This document shows positions 43,926 to 51,778 of a stretch of 64,000 bases of DNA, one piece after another. Location: NCBI GenBank assembly GCA_910575055.1, contig CAJTDC010000015.1:1-64000 (forward strand), written 5' to 3'. Position numbers and translations under genes: made by a program. This stretch comes from Clostridia bacterium. GTDB taxonomy: Bacteria; Bacillota; Clostridia; Lachnospirales; Anaerotignaceae. Within the stretch, counting starts at the first letter, position 1. Each line of letters starts with the position of its first letter. Below the pieces are notes generated by a model that saw only the letters and a program-made list of their open reading frames with translations, did not search any database and was not told the origin of the DNA.

Positions 43926-44615
43926 TTATTTTGGAGTTTGTGTACTACCTCCACCTGTTTCTACTCCACCATGTGTATGACCTGCAAATGAAATGCCTCC
44001 TATTACTGCATCTCCAGTAATATTTACATTACCTTTTATAGTTGATGTACCATCTGTACCAATGTGACTGCCATTTATTGTAGTTACTCCAACAATATCT
44101 GTTATTCCTTCTATTCTAATATTTTTAGACTTTAACAATATGCCTTGTTCTGATATTTGTATATAATCTGTACCACTATCATTTCTAATTTGTACGCCTT
44201 CCATACAAACATTTTTCAACGCCTTTGGTACACTGGTAATACCCAATATGGCACAAGCGTCTGATAAATCATGTCGTCTTTTTTCTGCTTGATTTTGTAC
44301 TCCTCCAGATTGCCACCAACCATCTATACACATATCAGAAAACACAAGTAGGCATTCATCTCCTGCCTTTACTGGAAATGTCAAGCTGTATCCTCCTGCT
44401 CTTGGGAATTGCACGGGTACATCAGAAAGTTCTGGTAATGCTACAGATTGTCCTTGTAATGTATCTTTAATAGCTGGCTGTACTGACGCTGTTTGTTTTT
44501 GTGGGTCAAATTGTACAATGATTGCAGGAATTGCTACTCTTGCATTTTGAATATAGTTTTCTGTCATTACTTTTAGTGCTTCTTCCTCATTGCCTATCCA
44601 TTCACTAATATTCAT
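43926..44615 (-). CDS. Baseplate spike / assembly protein V (Gp138-type)
   Basis: A 229-residue membrane-puncturing spike. The N-terminal OB-fold is visible (AIPAIIVQFDPQKQTASVQPAI, FPVKAGDECLLVFSDMCIDGWWQSGG). The C-terminal half is a beta-helix needle of short repeats (GTDGTSTIKGNVNITGDAVIGGISF) ending in HTHGGVETGGG, where the H-x-H can bind the apex metal ion as in P2 gpV. AGGAGA precedes ATG 44615. Confidence 0.85.
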   Translation of the reverse strand: MNISEWIGNEEEALKVMTENYIQNARVAIPAIIVQFDPQKQTASVQPAIKDTLQGQSVALPELSDVPVQFPRAGGYSLTFPVKAGDECLLVFSDMCIDGWWQSGGVQNQAEKRRHDLSDACAILGITSVPKALKNVCMEGVQIRNDSGTDYIQISEQGILLKSKNIRIEGITDIVGVTTINGSHIGTDGTSTIKGNVNITGDAVIGGISFAGHTHGGVETGGGSTQTPK

Positions 44616-44625
44616 ATCTTTTCTC

Positions 44626-45540
44626 CTATCTCATACAATCTCCTGTTACGGGAACTGCTCCAGTTTGTGCGACTGCTGTAAATTCTGTATACCATTCGTC
44701 CCCTCTGGTATCTCCCTTATGTGCTATTTTAATGATTTTAAATATACCAGCACCAGCTATATTTTTTAATTCGCTGTTTCTGTCTGCCTTTTGTCTTTGT
44801 ATAGATGATAAATCTATCGCTACCATTTTATTCAAATCTAATAGCGGATTTAAAAGACAAGTTGCTTGTATTCCTTCCTCTGTCTGTTCTGGCATACCAA
44901 TCAAACCACTTTTTCCATTTAATTTTATGACTTCATTTGTTGGCAAATCTATTGCTTTTATAAACTCTATTTTATTGTTATTGATATAAAATGCTGCTTG
45001 TTCACTTTTGGCTATTTGTCTAAAATAATCTCTTGTTAATCCAAAAAGTGCTTTTCCTCTTGGTAATGCTGTTGGAGTTAAATTATCAGAAAGCTGTCCT
45101 ATTTCTAAAGCATTTGTTGACTGCTTTGCTATATTTTCTAAAACATCTCTTTGTGTTTGCCCTGCTCTAAAAGAAGCATTTATAATACCTTTGTTATAAA
45201 ACAAATCACCATCTTGTGACACTAATGTTAATGTATATGTTGTATTGTCCTCTTTTCCTCTCAATGGCTGTACAATATCTCCCGAAAAAATAAGGCCATA
45301 CTGTGGATTTTGATACCCTGCCTCCAATATGACCTTTGCTCCTTCTTTTATAATGCTGTTTTCTGTTTGTGCAGATAAGTTATATAACACAATCTCTGCA
45401 TAATTAGGTGTTTCTGATAATGATTTCTCAATCTGAAAAGTACAACGCAATGTAGATACATCTATACCAATACCATTTATATCACTCACAATTACTCTGT
45501 ATTTTCTGCCAAAAAGTACATTTTCTCCAAATTCACTCAA
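44626..45540 (-). CDS. Baseplate hub protein (XkdQ / gpD-like)
   Basis: A 304-residue hub protein. LRCTFQIEKSLSETPNYAEIVLYNLS and GYQNPQYGLIFSGDIVQPLRGKED are typical of the XkdQ/phage-D group, as is the final GDTRGDEWYTEFTAVAQ. It forms the tail-tip ring through which DNA and the spike pass. The start is TTG 45540 with GGGGGGATA upstream, overlapping the plug gene's end by eight bases. Confidence 0.8.
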   Translation of the reverse strand: MSEFGENVLFGRKYRVIVSDINGIGIDVSTLRCTFQIEKSLSETPNYAEIVLYNLSAQTENSIIKEGAKVILEAGYQNPQYGLIFSGDIVQPLRGKEDNTTYTLTLVSQDGDLFYNKGIINASFRAGQTQRDVLENIAKQSTNALEIGQLSDNLTPTALPRGKALFGLTRDYFRQIAKSEQAAFYINNNKIEFIKAIDLPTNEVIKLNGKSGLIGMPEQTEEGIQATCLLNPLLDLNKMVAIDLSSIQRQKADRNSELKNIAGAGIFKIIKIAHKGDTRGDEWYTEFTAVAQTGAVPVTGDCMR

Positions 45541-45882
45541 CAGTATCCCCCCATATCAATACAAAGTCTGTCCCTAAATTTGTTGCATCTGGATTTTCTT
45601 GTTTGACAGACGCATTTACTTTCACTACATACATAGCACCAATATGTAAATAGCTGTACTGTTCCAAAACATTCGCTGCTGGATACTCGCTTGCCAATAA
45701 AGGCAATCCAGATTTCCTGTATTTCCCTCTGCTATATCTATATTCCAATATTGTCCTATACTGTTGTATCGTATTGTTAATAAAAAAGAGATGTTTTGGT
45801 TATCAATAGGTATTTTTACTTGCATTTGTTGATTTGGTTCTGTTGTAAGTGGTATTAAACAGTAATTGTATTCTTCTTCCAT
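45533..45882 (-). pseudogene. Baseplate plug protein, frameshifted
   Basis: A small baseplate 'plug' gene (DUF6983-like). The first frame from ATG 45882 gives EEEYNYCLIPLTTEPNQQMQV, then FLLTIRYNSIGQYWNIDIAEGNTG. At about 45712-45717 the frame changes and the other continues KSGLPLLASEYPAANVLEQYSYLHIGAMYVV and ends LGTDFVLIWGDTVE. The joined product has the expected length of about 115 residues and reads well, so one base has been lost. Loss should impair baseplate assembly, unless this is a sequencing error. Confidence 0.8.
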
Positions 45883-45906
45883 ACTTTCACCAGCTTTCTG
45901 CATTTA

Positions 45907-45940
45907 AGACAATAAAAAAACACCTTTCGGTGTTTTTTTA
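45907..45940 (-). terminator. Terminator of the secreted-protein moron
   Basis: AAAAAAACACC-GAAA-GGTGTTTTTTT is a perfect rho-independent terminator on both strands. It lies between the moron gene at 45942 and the plug gene and would cut off late transcription of the downstream baseplate genes unless they have another promoter or antitermination. Confidence 0.9.
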
Positions 45941-45941
45941 T

Positions 45942-46487
45942 TTATTGTTGTGCTAATGTTTCCCAAATTTCTGGAAATAAACTTTCTCCATCAGTTAGCC
46001 AAACCTGATAATCTTCTGCCATAATTATCCACATAATAGCAGGTTCTAATCTACTCGCCATTAAGTTTGCTACTTCATAATCAGAGCTATTTTTTAGTTG
46101 TTCTATTGCTTGTTTAACTTGTGGACTTTCTTCTAATTGCAACGCCATAAAATTATCAAATTCTTTCAATTTTTCTTCTGTTTCAGGGTCGACTGTTGCT
46201 TTTTTGCCATCTCCATTTATCACAACAGCATTTTTTGAACTATCCCAATCTACTGTATATCCCATAGCTTCCAGAACAGCTCTTACAGGCATATAATTAC
46301 TAGCGTTTTTTTCTCCCTCTTTTACAACTGAAACCATAGGTTGTGAAAGTGACAATGTTTGTCCATTATAGATTACTTGATTTTCATTAAATGTAGCTGT
46401 TTTGACACTTCCTGCTGCAAATGCTGTTGTTAACCCTATTGCTCCAACCATAACACCAGCTATAAACCATTTTAAATGTTGTTTCAT
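45942..46487 (-). CDS. Secreted copper-amine-oxidase-N domain protein (prophage moron)
   Basis: A 181-residue protein. The N-terminal signal peptide (KWFIAGVMVGAIGLTTAFAAG) is followed by a short copper-amine-oxidase-N/stalk domain (VIYNGQTLSLSQPMVSV, NYMPVRAVLEAMGYTVDWDSSKNAVVING) and a helical C-terminal domain of about 80 acidic residues. No phage tail protein looks like this. It resembles the two host surface proteins at 16810 and 17611. I chose ATG 46487 behind GGGGGACA. With its own terminator it behaves as a moron, perhaps altering the lysogen's surface. The role is unknown. Confidence 0.8.
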   Translation of the reverse strand: MKQHLKWFIAGVMVGAIGLTTAFAAGSVKTATFNENQVIYNGQTLSLSQPMVSVVKEGEKNASNYMPVRAVLEAMGYTVDWDSSKNAVVINGDGKKATVDPETEEKLKEFDNFMALQLEESPQVKQAIEQLKNSSDYEVANLMASRLEPAIMWIIMAEDYQVWLTDGESLFPEIWETLAQQ

Positions 46488-46566
46488 TGCTAAATGTCCC
46501 CCTTCAAATAACATGATAATGAAAATATAACATATTTTTGAAAAAGTTACAATAATGTTCTTTTAA

Positions 46567-47211
46567 TTAATGTTTTAAAAAAGTACTTACTCCCCAATCT
46601 GCACCTCGCCTTAAATTCGATTTATTCACTATTTTTTCTTCTACTTTCTTCTGCACTGGTTGAGGAATATTCTTTTTTGTTATAGATTGTACTGTTCCTT
46701 TTTTTGTTGTACCTGTTTTTTGAGGTTCTGCACTTGTTTTATTTTCAATGACAACAGTTTGTGTTTTTGCTGTAATAATTTCTGTCAATGTGACAGTTAC
46801 CCTTAAACCAAACAATGTGGTATAATCGTCTGGTGCTGTGATATTTTCAATTAACATATTATAGTATGTTTTTAATCTTGTATGTACTGTCAAAGGTTTT
46901 CTTTCTGCCTGTAACTTCAAAAGAGTATCATAAGCACTTACAGAACGTGTATATTTTTGCTGAAATTGCCCAGCTATATAACTGACACAAGTGTCACTCA
47001 TGCCGATTTCCATTGTAATAGTTTGTGGTTCTAAATAAGCATGGTCTGCTATATTCGCCCCTTCTTCTACAGGGTGACTTGTTATAGTGAGTTTACTTGT
47101 GTGGTCTACTTTTAAAAAGGCATCAAAAAAATATCTTTCTATGTTTGTTTTAATTCCTACTAACTGAGGTATGTTTTCTTCTGTAAAAGGCGACATTCCA
47201 TAAGAAGCCAT
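46567..47211 (-). CDS. Phage tail/baseplate hub-spacer protein (Dit-like)
   Basis: A 214-residue protein. The core (PQLVGIKTNIERYFFDAFLKVDHTSKLTITSHPVEEGANIADHAY and LLKLQAERKPLTVHTRLKTYYNMLIENI) matches the Dit-like / distal tail tube protein of PBSX-type phages. The C-terminal 70 residues are a Lys-rich linker. In an intact operon it would lie directly after the tape measure gene; here a toxin-antitoxin pair is in between. AAAGGAGTG precedes ATG 47211. Confidence 0.75.
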   Translation of the reverse strand: MASYGMSPFTEENIPQLVGIKTNIERYFFDAFLKVDHTSKLTITSHPVEEGANIADHAYLEPQTITMEIGMSDTCVSYIAGQFQQKYTRSVSAYDTLLKLQAERKPLTVHTRLKTYYNMLIENITAPDDYTTLFGLRVTVTLTEIITAKTQTVVIENKTSAEPQKTGTTKKGTVQSITKKNIPQPVQKKVEEKIVNKSNLRRGADWGVSTFLKH

Positions 47212-47264
47212 GTTACACTCCTTTCTGCATAAAAAAACACCTACTTAATTTAAAGTAGATGTTT

Positions 47265-47537
47265 TCAAAATAAATCACTATGCGTTCCTGTCCTTGTTAA
47301 AGTAAGTATCAATGTATTATGATTTATTTTATAAATTAATAGCCAATCAGGCATAATATGACATTCTCTATGTCCTTGATAATCACCAGATAAGCTATGG
47401 TCTTTATATTTTGGTGGTAATGGTTGTTCATTACACAATATTTCTAAAACATTTTCTAGCAATTTAAGATTATATCCTCTTTTTATTATATTTTTATAAT
47501 CTTTTTTAAACTTCGTAGAATATAGAATATCAAGCAT
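47265..47537 (-). CDS. YafQ/RelE-type mRNA interferase toxin
   Basis: A 90-residue RelE-superfamily toxin of the YafQ type, a ribosome-dependent mRNA endonuclease. Signatures are LDILYSTKFKKDYKNIIKRGYN, LPPKYKDHSLSGDYQGHRECHIMPDWLLIYKI and LTLTRTGTHSDLF, whose His is the catalytic residue in E. coli YafQ. Its start overlaps the antitoxin stop by eight bases. It sits between the tape measure and Dit-like genes of the prophage. Confidence 0.92.
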   Translation of the reverse strand: MLDILYSTKFKKDYKNIIKRGYNLKLLENVLEILCNEQPLPPKYKDHSLSGDYQGHRECHIMPDWLLIYKINHNTLILTLTRTGTHSDLF

Positions 47538-47796
47538 TTAAGTCCTCCATTAGTTCTGCAACACTATGAAAAGGTCCTCTTAAATTTCTTTCATTGTTGA
47601 CATCATCAATAGCTTGTAGTGTTTCCTCATTTGGAATATGAAGTGATACTTCAAAGGGAATACCTCTTTGTCTAACCATTGTTTTAGCAAAAATATTGAT
47701 AGCAGATGTCATAGTTAGTCCTAATTCATTACATAAATTATCAAACTGTTTTTTTAAATTTTCTTCCATACGTATATTTACATTTGTCTGAGCCAT
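47530..47796 (-). CDS. DinJ/RelB-type antitoxin
   Basis: An 88-residue antitoxin. The N-terminal ribbon-helix-helix reads TNVNIRMEENLKKQFDNLCNELGLTMTSAINIFAKTMVRQRGIPFEV, the DinJ hallmark. The C-terminal half wraps and blocks the toxin. I chose ATG 47796 behind AGAGGTG. It should also repress its own promoter. The AT-rich 47797-47860 gap can hold that promoter, but I cannot assign boxes with certainty. Confidence 0.92.
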   Translation of the reverse strand: MAQTNVNIRMEENLKKQFDNLCNELGLTMTSAINIFAKTMVRQRGIPFEVSLHIPNEETLQAIDDVNNERNLRGPFHSVAELMEDLNA

Positions 47797-47860
47797 AAAT
47801 AACACCTCTTTCAATTTTATATGTCTATTATACTATTATTTATTGACAATGTAAATATAT

Positions 47861-50665
47861 TTATAGTGCTCTCTGCAAATTTCTTATTCTTTTCTGAACG
47901 GTTCTATCAACTGCTTTTGCTGTAGACTGTGGTTTTCCTGATGTATCATGTATGGTATATTTTGATGTCATATCAATAAAATATTGATTAGATACGTTTT
48001 GATTTGTTGTTTGATATGTCGTCGCTGTCAAACCTGTTTGTAACTTTGCCATGTTGTTCGCTGCTTGTTCCATAAATCCCTTTGCTTTTTGTAACTGCTT
48101 TGGCTGAAATCTGGAAAGCCCTAAATAATCTGCACCTTTCTGCAAAAGTTGTTTTGCTCTATCTTTTTTGGTTAATGGTACTATCAATTCTGGCTGATTT
48201 CCTTCTGCAATTTCTGCTACTTGGTGTTGTGTCACAAGTCCGCCTTCTGCATAGCCATTTTCACTCTTTCCACCAAATACAAAATTTTTTACACCGCTTA
48301 ATTTCTCTCCAATGCCACTAAAAGTATCTTTTATTTTTGCAACTTTTGCTTCAAACCAGCTTACAATAGGTTCAAAAACATTTTTAATATTGTTTACAGC
48401 TTCTGTAAACTTTTGTTTGATGTGTTGTGGTATACTTGCAAATTTATTTTTAATTTCATTTACTTTATTCTGAAACCAGTTTACAATAGGAGAAAATACT
48501 TGTTTAATTGCAGCAACTACTTTTGTAATGAGATTTTTAAAAAATGCAACAATATTATTCCATATCGCTACAACACCTTGATATGCTCCTTCAAAATCGC
48601 CTTGTATCAAACTTTTTATTACTGAAAAAATTAATTTGATATTTTCCCATAACATTTTAAAAAAATCTATATAAATACCTACATAGGTTTCAATGATGGT
48701 AGCAATCGCTTGCATTACTCTGCCAAAAAAACTGTCTGAATTTGCAAACTTCTCTTTAAAAGTATTCCATTTTTGCAGTATAAAATCAACTGCTGCTGTC
48801 ATAACCTCTTTTACTTTATTTCCAAAAGCAATAAAAAATGCCTTTACTTTATCCCAATTTTTGATAACAAGTATTGCAATGGTAATTAGTGCAGCTACTG
48901 CTAATACAATCAATCCCATAGGAGAAGTAAAAAAGCTAATTGCTGAACTAACTCCTTTTGCTATCATAGTACCTGCACTTTTTATTGCTCTGATGGCTCC
49001 TTTTCCTGCTTTGACACCATATTTTACAATAGTATTCACTGCTTTTTTTCCAACACCTGCAATCTTTTTGATAGCAGACATTCCTTTGTTTGCAATGCCT
49101 TTTACAATAGACATTCCTTTGTTAGTAACTTCTTTTACAGTTGCAACCCCTTTTTGCTTTAATGCAACAAAATATTTTGAAGCTGCTTCTTTATATTCTG
49201 ATAAAATTTCTTTCCAGCCCTTGACTTCCTTTGGAACACTCTTTGGAGTATTTTTGCTTCCTTCCCAGCTTTTAGCAAATTTATTCATTCTTTCTGTAGT
49301 GGATATTATTTTTTCTTTAGTGCTTTCAATTTTCTTTTTAATGTTATCAATTTCTTTTCCAAGACCTTTTCCTACTTTCCAAGTTAAAAAAGCCATACCA
49401 ATTCCTTTTATGACACCTTCTAAAGAACTGAATTTATTGACAACAATTAATATTCCTTTTACAACACTTACAACACCATTTAACAAATTAAGTAATGCTG
49501 GCAGTCCAACAGATACTATCCACTCTAAAAATGTTTTGCCTTTTCCTCCGAAACTATCTAAAAACGCCCTACCCACATTTTTTAAAGTATCTATTATTAA
49601 AAGTAATATTTCTCCTAATTTTGAAAATAATTTTTGTATTTTTTCTATAGAACCGCTGTCTTGAAATTGTTTAAAAAGGTCTTTTATAAAATCTTTTGTA
49701 TTTAATATCCCTTGTCTGATAGATTCCATAGCGTCAGTGAAAGATTGTTTAAATTTTTCTATTGCTCCACTCTCTTTTAAAGCATTATAAATATCAATGA
49801 GCTTTTGCCATAATCCACCAAGTAAGGCATCTTTTCCATCTATATATCCAAAGAAATCCTCTAGCAAAAGTAATACGATTGTGATAATAAACATCAATTT
49901 TCCAATAGGTCCTGCTCTAATAAATAACGCTAATGCAGCTAATAATGCCGTTACAATTTTGATTTCATTTGGTATCATATCAAATATTTTTTTGATAGCG
50001 TTAAATATTGCCTTTGTACCTCTTATTACAGTAAGCCCCAAACGCACAACAGAGGAAAGAAAAAATCCCATAGCTTTTGACCATTTTGGAATATTTTTTA
50101 ATATGACATCATTTAAACTTCCAAAAAGCTGTTTTGCTTTTTCAAGAGGCTGATGTAAGTATTTCATAGTATAGTGTCCTATCCATGTAAGTGCAAGCAT
50201 ACCTACTTGTTTCAACCTTAAAAATTCTACTTTCATATCACTTACTTGTTGTACTCCTGTAGACATATCTGGTATTTGTATTTTTTGTGCGTCTTCCTGC
50301 AATATTTTAAACTGTTCCTGTAATTCTTCACTTGCTTCTATATCTTCCATAGATACGCCCATAGCGTCAAGTGCTGTTTTTAAGCGATAGGCTTCTTCTC
50401 GACTTTTTCCTATTTCTTCTGCATAATCTGCTACTTCTTGTTCTGCATTTGCGATATGATTTAAAAATTTTGCTATTCCTACACTGGTTGCTCCAATCAA
50501 TGAAAATACTGCTGTACCTGCAATGGCAAAATGTTTTGCAAATCCTTTTGCAAAACTACTTACTTCTTCGTCTGCTTCTTCAAGTGCTTCTCCTAACTTT
50601 TCAGTAAAATTATCCTGCATACCAAGTGATACAAGATATTCCTTAATATATTCAGAAGCTGGCAT
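47861..50665 (-). CDS. Phage tail tape measure protein
   Basis: A 934-residue protein that sets tail length and is ejected with the DNA. It is helical, with internal hydrophobic stretches (HFAIAGTAVFSLIGATSVGIAKFL, IVTALLAALALFIRAGPIGKLMFIITIVLLLLEDFFGYIDG, SPMGLIVLAVAALITIAILVIKNWD), which are standard for tape measures. DGKDALLGGLWQKLIDIYNALKESG and AEIAEGNQPELIVPLTKKDRA are typical of PBSX-like versions. AGAGGTGAG precedes ATG 50665. Confidence 0.9.
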   Translation of the reverse strand: MPASEYIKEYLVSLGMQDNFTEKLGEALEEADEEVSSFAKGFAKHFAIAGTAVFSLIGATSVGIAKFLNHIANAEQEVADYAEEIGKSREEAYRLKTALDAMGVSMEDIEASEELQEQFKILQEDAQKIQIPDMSTGVQQVSDMKVEFLRLKQVGMLALTWIGHYTMKYLHQPLEKAKQLFGSLNDVILKNIPKWSKAMGFFLSSVVRLGLTVIRGTKAIFNAIKKIFDMIPNEIKIVTALLAALALFIRAGPIGKLMFIITIVLLLLEDFFGYIDGKDALLGGLWQKLIDIYNALKESGAIEKFKQSFTDAMESIRQGILNTKDFIKDLFKQFQDSGSIEKIQKLFSKLGEILLLIIDTLKNVGRAFLDSFGGKGKTFLEWIVSVGLPALLNLLNGVVSVVKGILIVVNKFSSLEGVIKGIGMAFLTWKVGKGLGKEIDNIKKKIESTKEKIISTTERMNKFAKSWEGSKNTPKSVPKEVKGWKEILSEYKEAASKYFVALKQKGVATVKEVTNKGMSIVKGIANKGMSAIKKIAGVGKKAVNTIVKYGVKAGKGAIRAIKSAGTMIAKGVSSAISFFTSPMGLIVLAVAALITIAILVIKNWDKVKAFFIAFGNKVKEVMTAAVDFILQKWNTFKEKFANSDSFFGRVMQAIATIIETYVGIYIDFFKMLWENIKLIFSVIKSLIQGDFEGAYQGVVAIWNNIVAFFKNLITKVVAAIKQVFSPIVNWFQNKVNEIKNKFASIPQHIKQKFTEAVNNIKNVFEPIVSWFEAKVAKIKDTFSGIGEKLSGVKNFVFGGKSENGYAEGGLVTQHQVAEIAEGNQPELIVPLTKKDRAKQLLQKGADYLGLSRFQPKQLQKAKGFMEQAANNMAKLQTGLTATTYQTTNQNVSNQYFIDMTSKYTIHDTSGKPQSTAKAVDRTVQKRIRNLQRAL

Positions 50666-50915
50666 TTTTTCTCACCTCTCTTTCTTGCTCCATATATTCC
50701 TGTTCTCTTCTTTCATTTTCATTTTTTACAATCATTACTTCTGTAATATCCAGTAAATCATCTAATGTATATGTTCCGTCCCAAATTTCATATTGTTTCC
50801 AATATCCAGCCAACACAGGAGCATACAACATATCCTCTACATTTTCACATTTTGCTGTAACATATCCACAACTGGACTGAACTTGGAACGCCAAAGGCTT
50901 ACGTCGAAAAAACCC
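50652..50915 (-). CDS. Tail assembly chaperone, frameshift extension (GT-type)
   Basis: An open frame in the -1 phase relative to the upstream chaperone gene. It has no good start of its own; the first possible codon is a TTG inside the overlap. It is open back to the slippery GGGTTTT at 50915-50909. Read through a -1 slip it continues FRRKPLAFQVQSSCGY, then APVLAGYWKQYEIWDGTYTL, and ends in a charged helix. This matches the T domain fused by frameshifting to the G chaperone in many tailed phages. It ends 14 bases inside the tape measure start. Confidence 0.75.
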   Translation of the reverse strand, partial: GFFRRKPLAFQVQSSCGYVTAKCENVEDMLYAPVLAGYWKQYEIWDGTYTLDDLLDITEVMIVKNENERREQEYMEQEREVRKNASF

Positions 50916-51304
50916 TCATAATTAAATACCAATACCTCCACAACAAGTCGTAATGTCAACAACACATCTGTATCCACTCCTACTACGCCATAACTTCCAT
51001 CTGCATTTAATACAGCTGCAGTGCCTGCTGGTAATATTTCGCTGCAATGCTGCAATGAGGTATCAATTACTTTGTCTAAATCTTTATCTTCTAATGTATC
51101 CAGACAATTTTGTATTGCTAAAAACAGTTCATTTTCTTTTATTGTTTCTACCTGTTTTGTTTTTCTTTCTTCTAAAAATATAGAAAAAGCTGGCAATGAC
51201 TTTGCTAATATCGTTTTTGCCAACTTCAAACTAGACTTTGCATTCATTTTTTTGATGAAAAATGTTCTTTCCTCTATTTTTATTGTTTTTGTATTCCCAT
51301 TCAT
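50837..51304 (-). CDS. Tail assembly chaperone (G-type)
   Basis: A 155-residue protein located between the tail tube and tape measure genes. TIKIEERTFFIKKMNAKSSLKLAKTILAKSLP at the start and VVEVLVFNYEGFFDVSLWRSKF at the end are typical of phage tail chaperones, which coat the tape measure during tail growth. AGGAGCG precedes ATG 51304. Near its 3' end the ribosome can slip to the -1 frame at GGGTTTT to make the longer GT form. Confidence 0.85.
   Translation of the reverse strand: MNGNTKTIKIEERTFFIKKMNAKSSLKLAKTILAKSLPAFSIFLEERKTKQVETIKENELFLAIQNCLDTLEDKDLDKVIDTSLQHCSEILPAGTAAVLNADGSYGVVGVDTDVLLTLRLVVEVLVFNYEGFFDVSLWRSKFSPVVDMLQQNVKM
50909..50915 (-). other. Programmed -1 frameshift site GGGTTTT
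   Basis: On the minus strand, GAG GGT TTT TTC in the chaperone gene contains the heptamer G-GGT-TTT, a canonical X-XXY-YYZ slippery sequence in the correct phase. The -1 frame after it stays open for about 85 codons and encodes the expected second chaperone domain. Confidence 0.75.
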
Positions 51305-51320
51305 ATCCTAATCGCTCCTA

Positions 51321-51752
51321 TCAATATTCTTGTAAATCTCCTGCTAAAAACGCCCATGAAATTTGTTGTCCTGTCTGTTGATACGCTCCATCAGGCTTTT
51401 TCTGAAATGACATATTTGTTGCTGTATGCGTTACTCCCATTACTTTACTTTCTGCCATCAAAGAAATTTGAGCCCATTCAGAAGAAGATGCTGTATACAA
51501 ATAGTTAAACATCTTTCTTAAAAATTGATTTGCTTGTGATGTCTGTTGTACTGATATGGTAACAGTACCATTTCCAGCCCTTATTTTTGATGTCATAACA
51601 GAGCCATCTGAAGCAACATCATGTGCAGACGAGTCATTTGCCATAGCAAACGTAATAGAACCTAGTCCTGTACCTTGAAAAACAAATTGCCCCACTGATG
51701 GGTGTGATAATGTTACAGATAAATCTTCAAACGCATATGTACTGTGGTGCAT
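51321..51752 (-). CDS. Tail tube protein (DUF3277 type)
   Basis: A 143-residue beta-rich protein following the sheath gene, in the position of the inner tail tube. YAFEDLSVTLSHPSVGQFVFQGTGLGSITFAM, NGTVTISVQQTSQANQFLRKMFNYLY and GQQISWAFLAGDLQEY agree with the DUF3277 family. AAAGGAGATG precedes ATG 51752. Confidence 0.85.
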   Translation of the reverse strand: MHHSTYAFEDLSVTLSHPSVGQFVFQGTGLGSITFAMANDSSAHDVASDGSVMTSKIRAGNGTVTISVQQTSQANQFLRKMFNYLYTASSSEWAQISLMAESKVMGVTHTATNMSFQKKPDGAYQQTGQQISWAFLAGDLQEY

Positions 51753-51778
51753 TTTCTCATCTCCTTTATTATTAAAGA

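Noticed and set aside
48693-49664. 323-codon open frame on + opposite the tape measure gene
   Set aside because: It is the antisense shadow of a long low-complexity gene, with no ribosome site and a hydrophobic composition mirroring the other strand.
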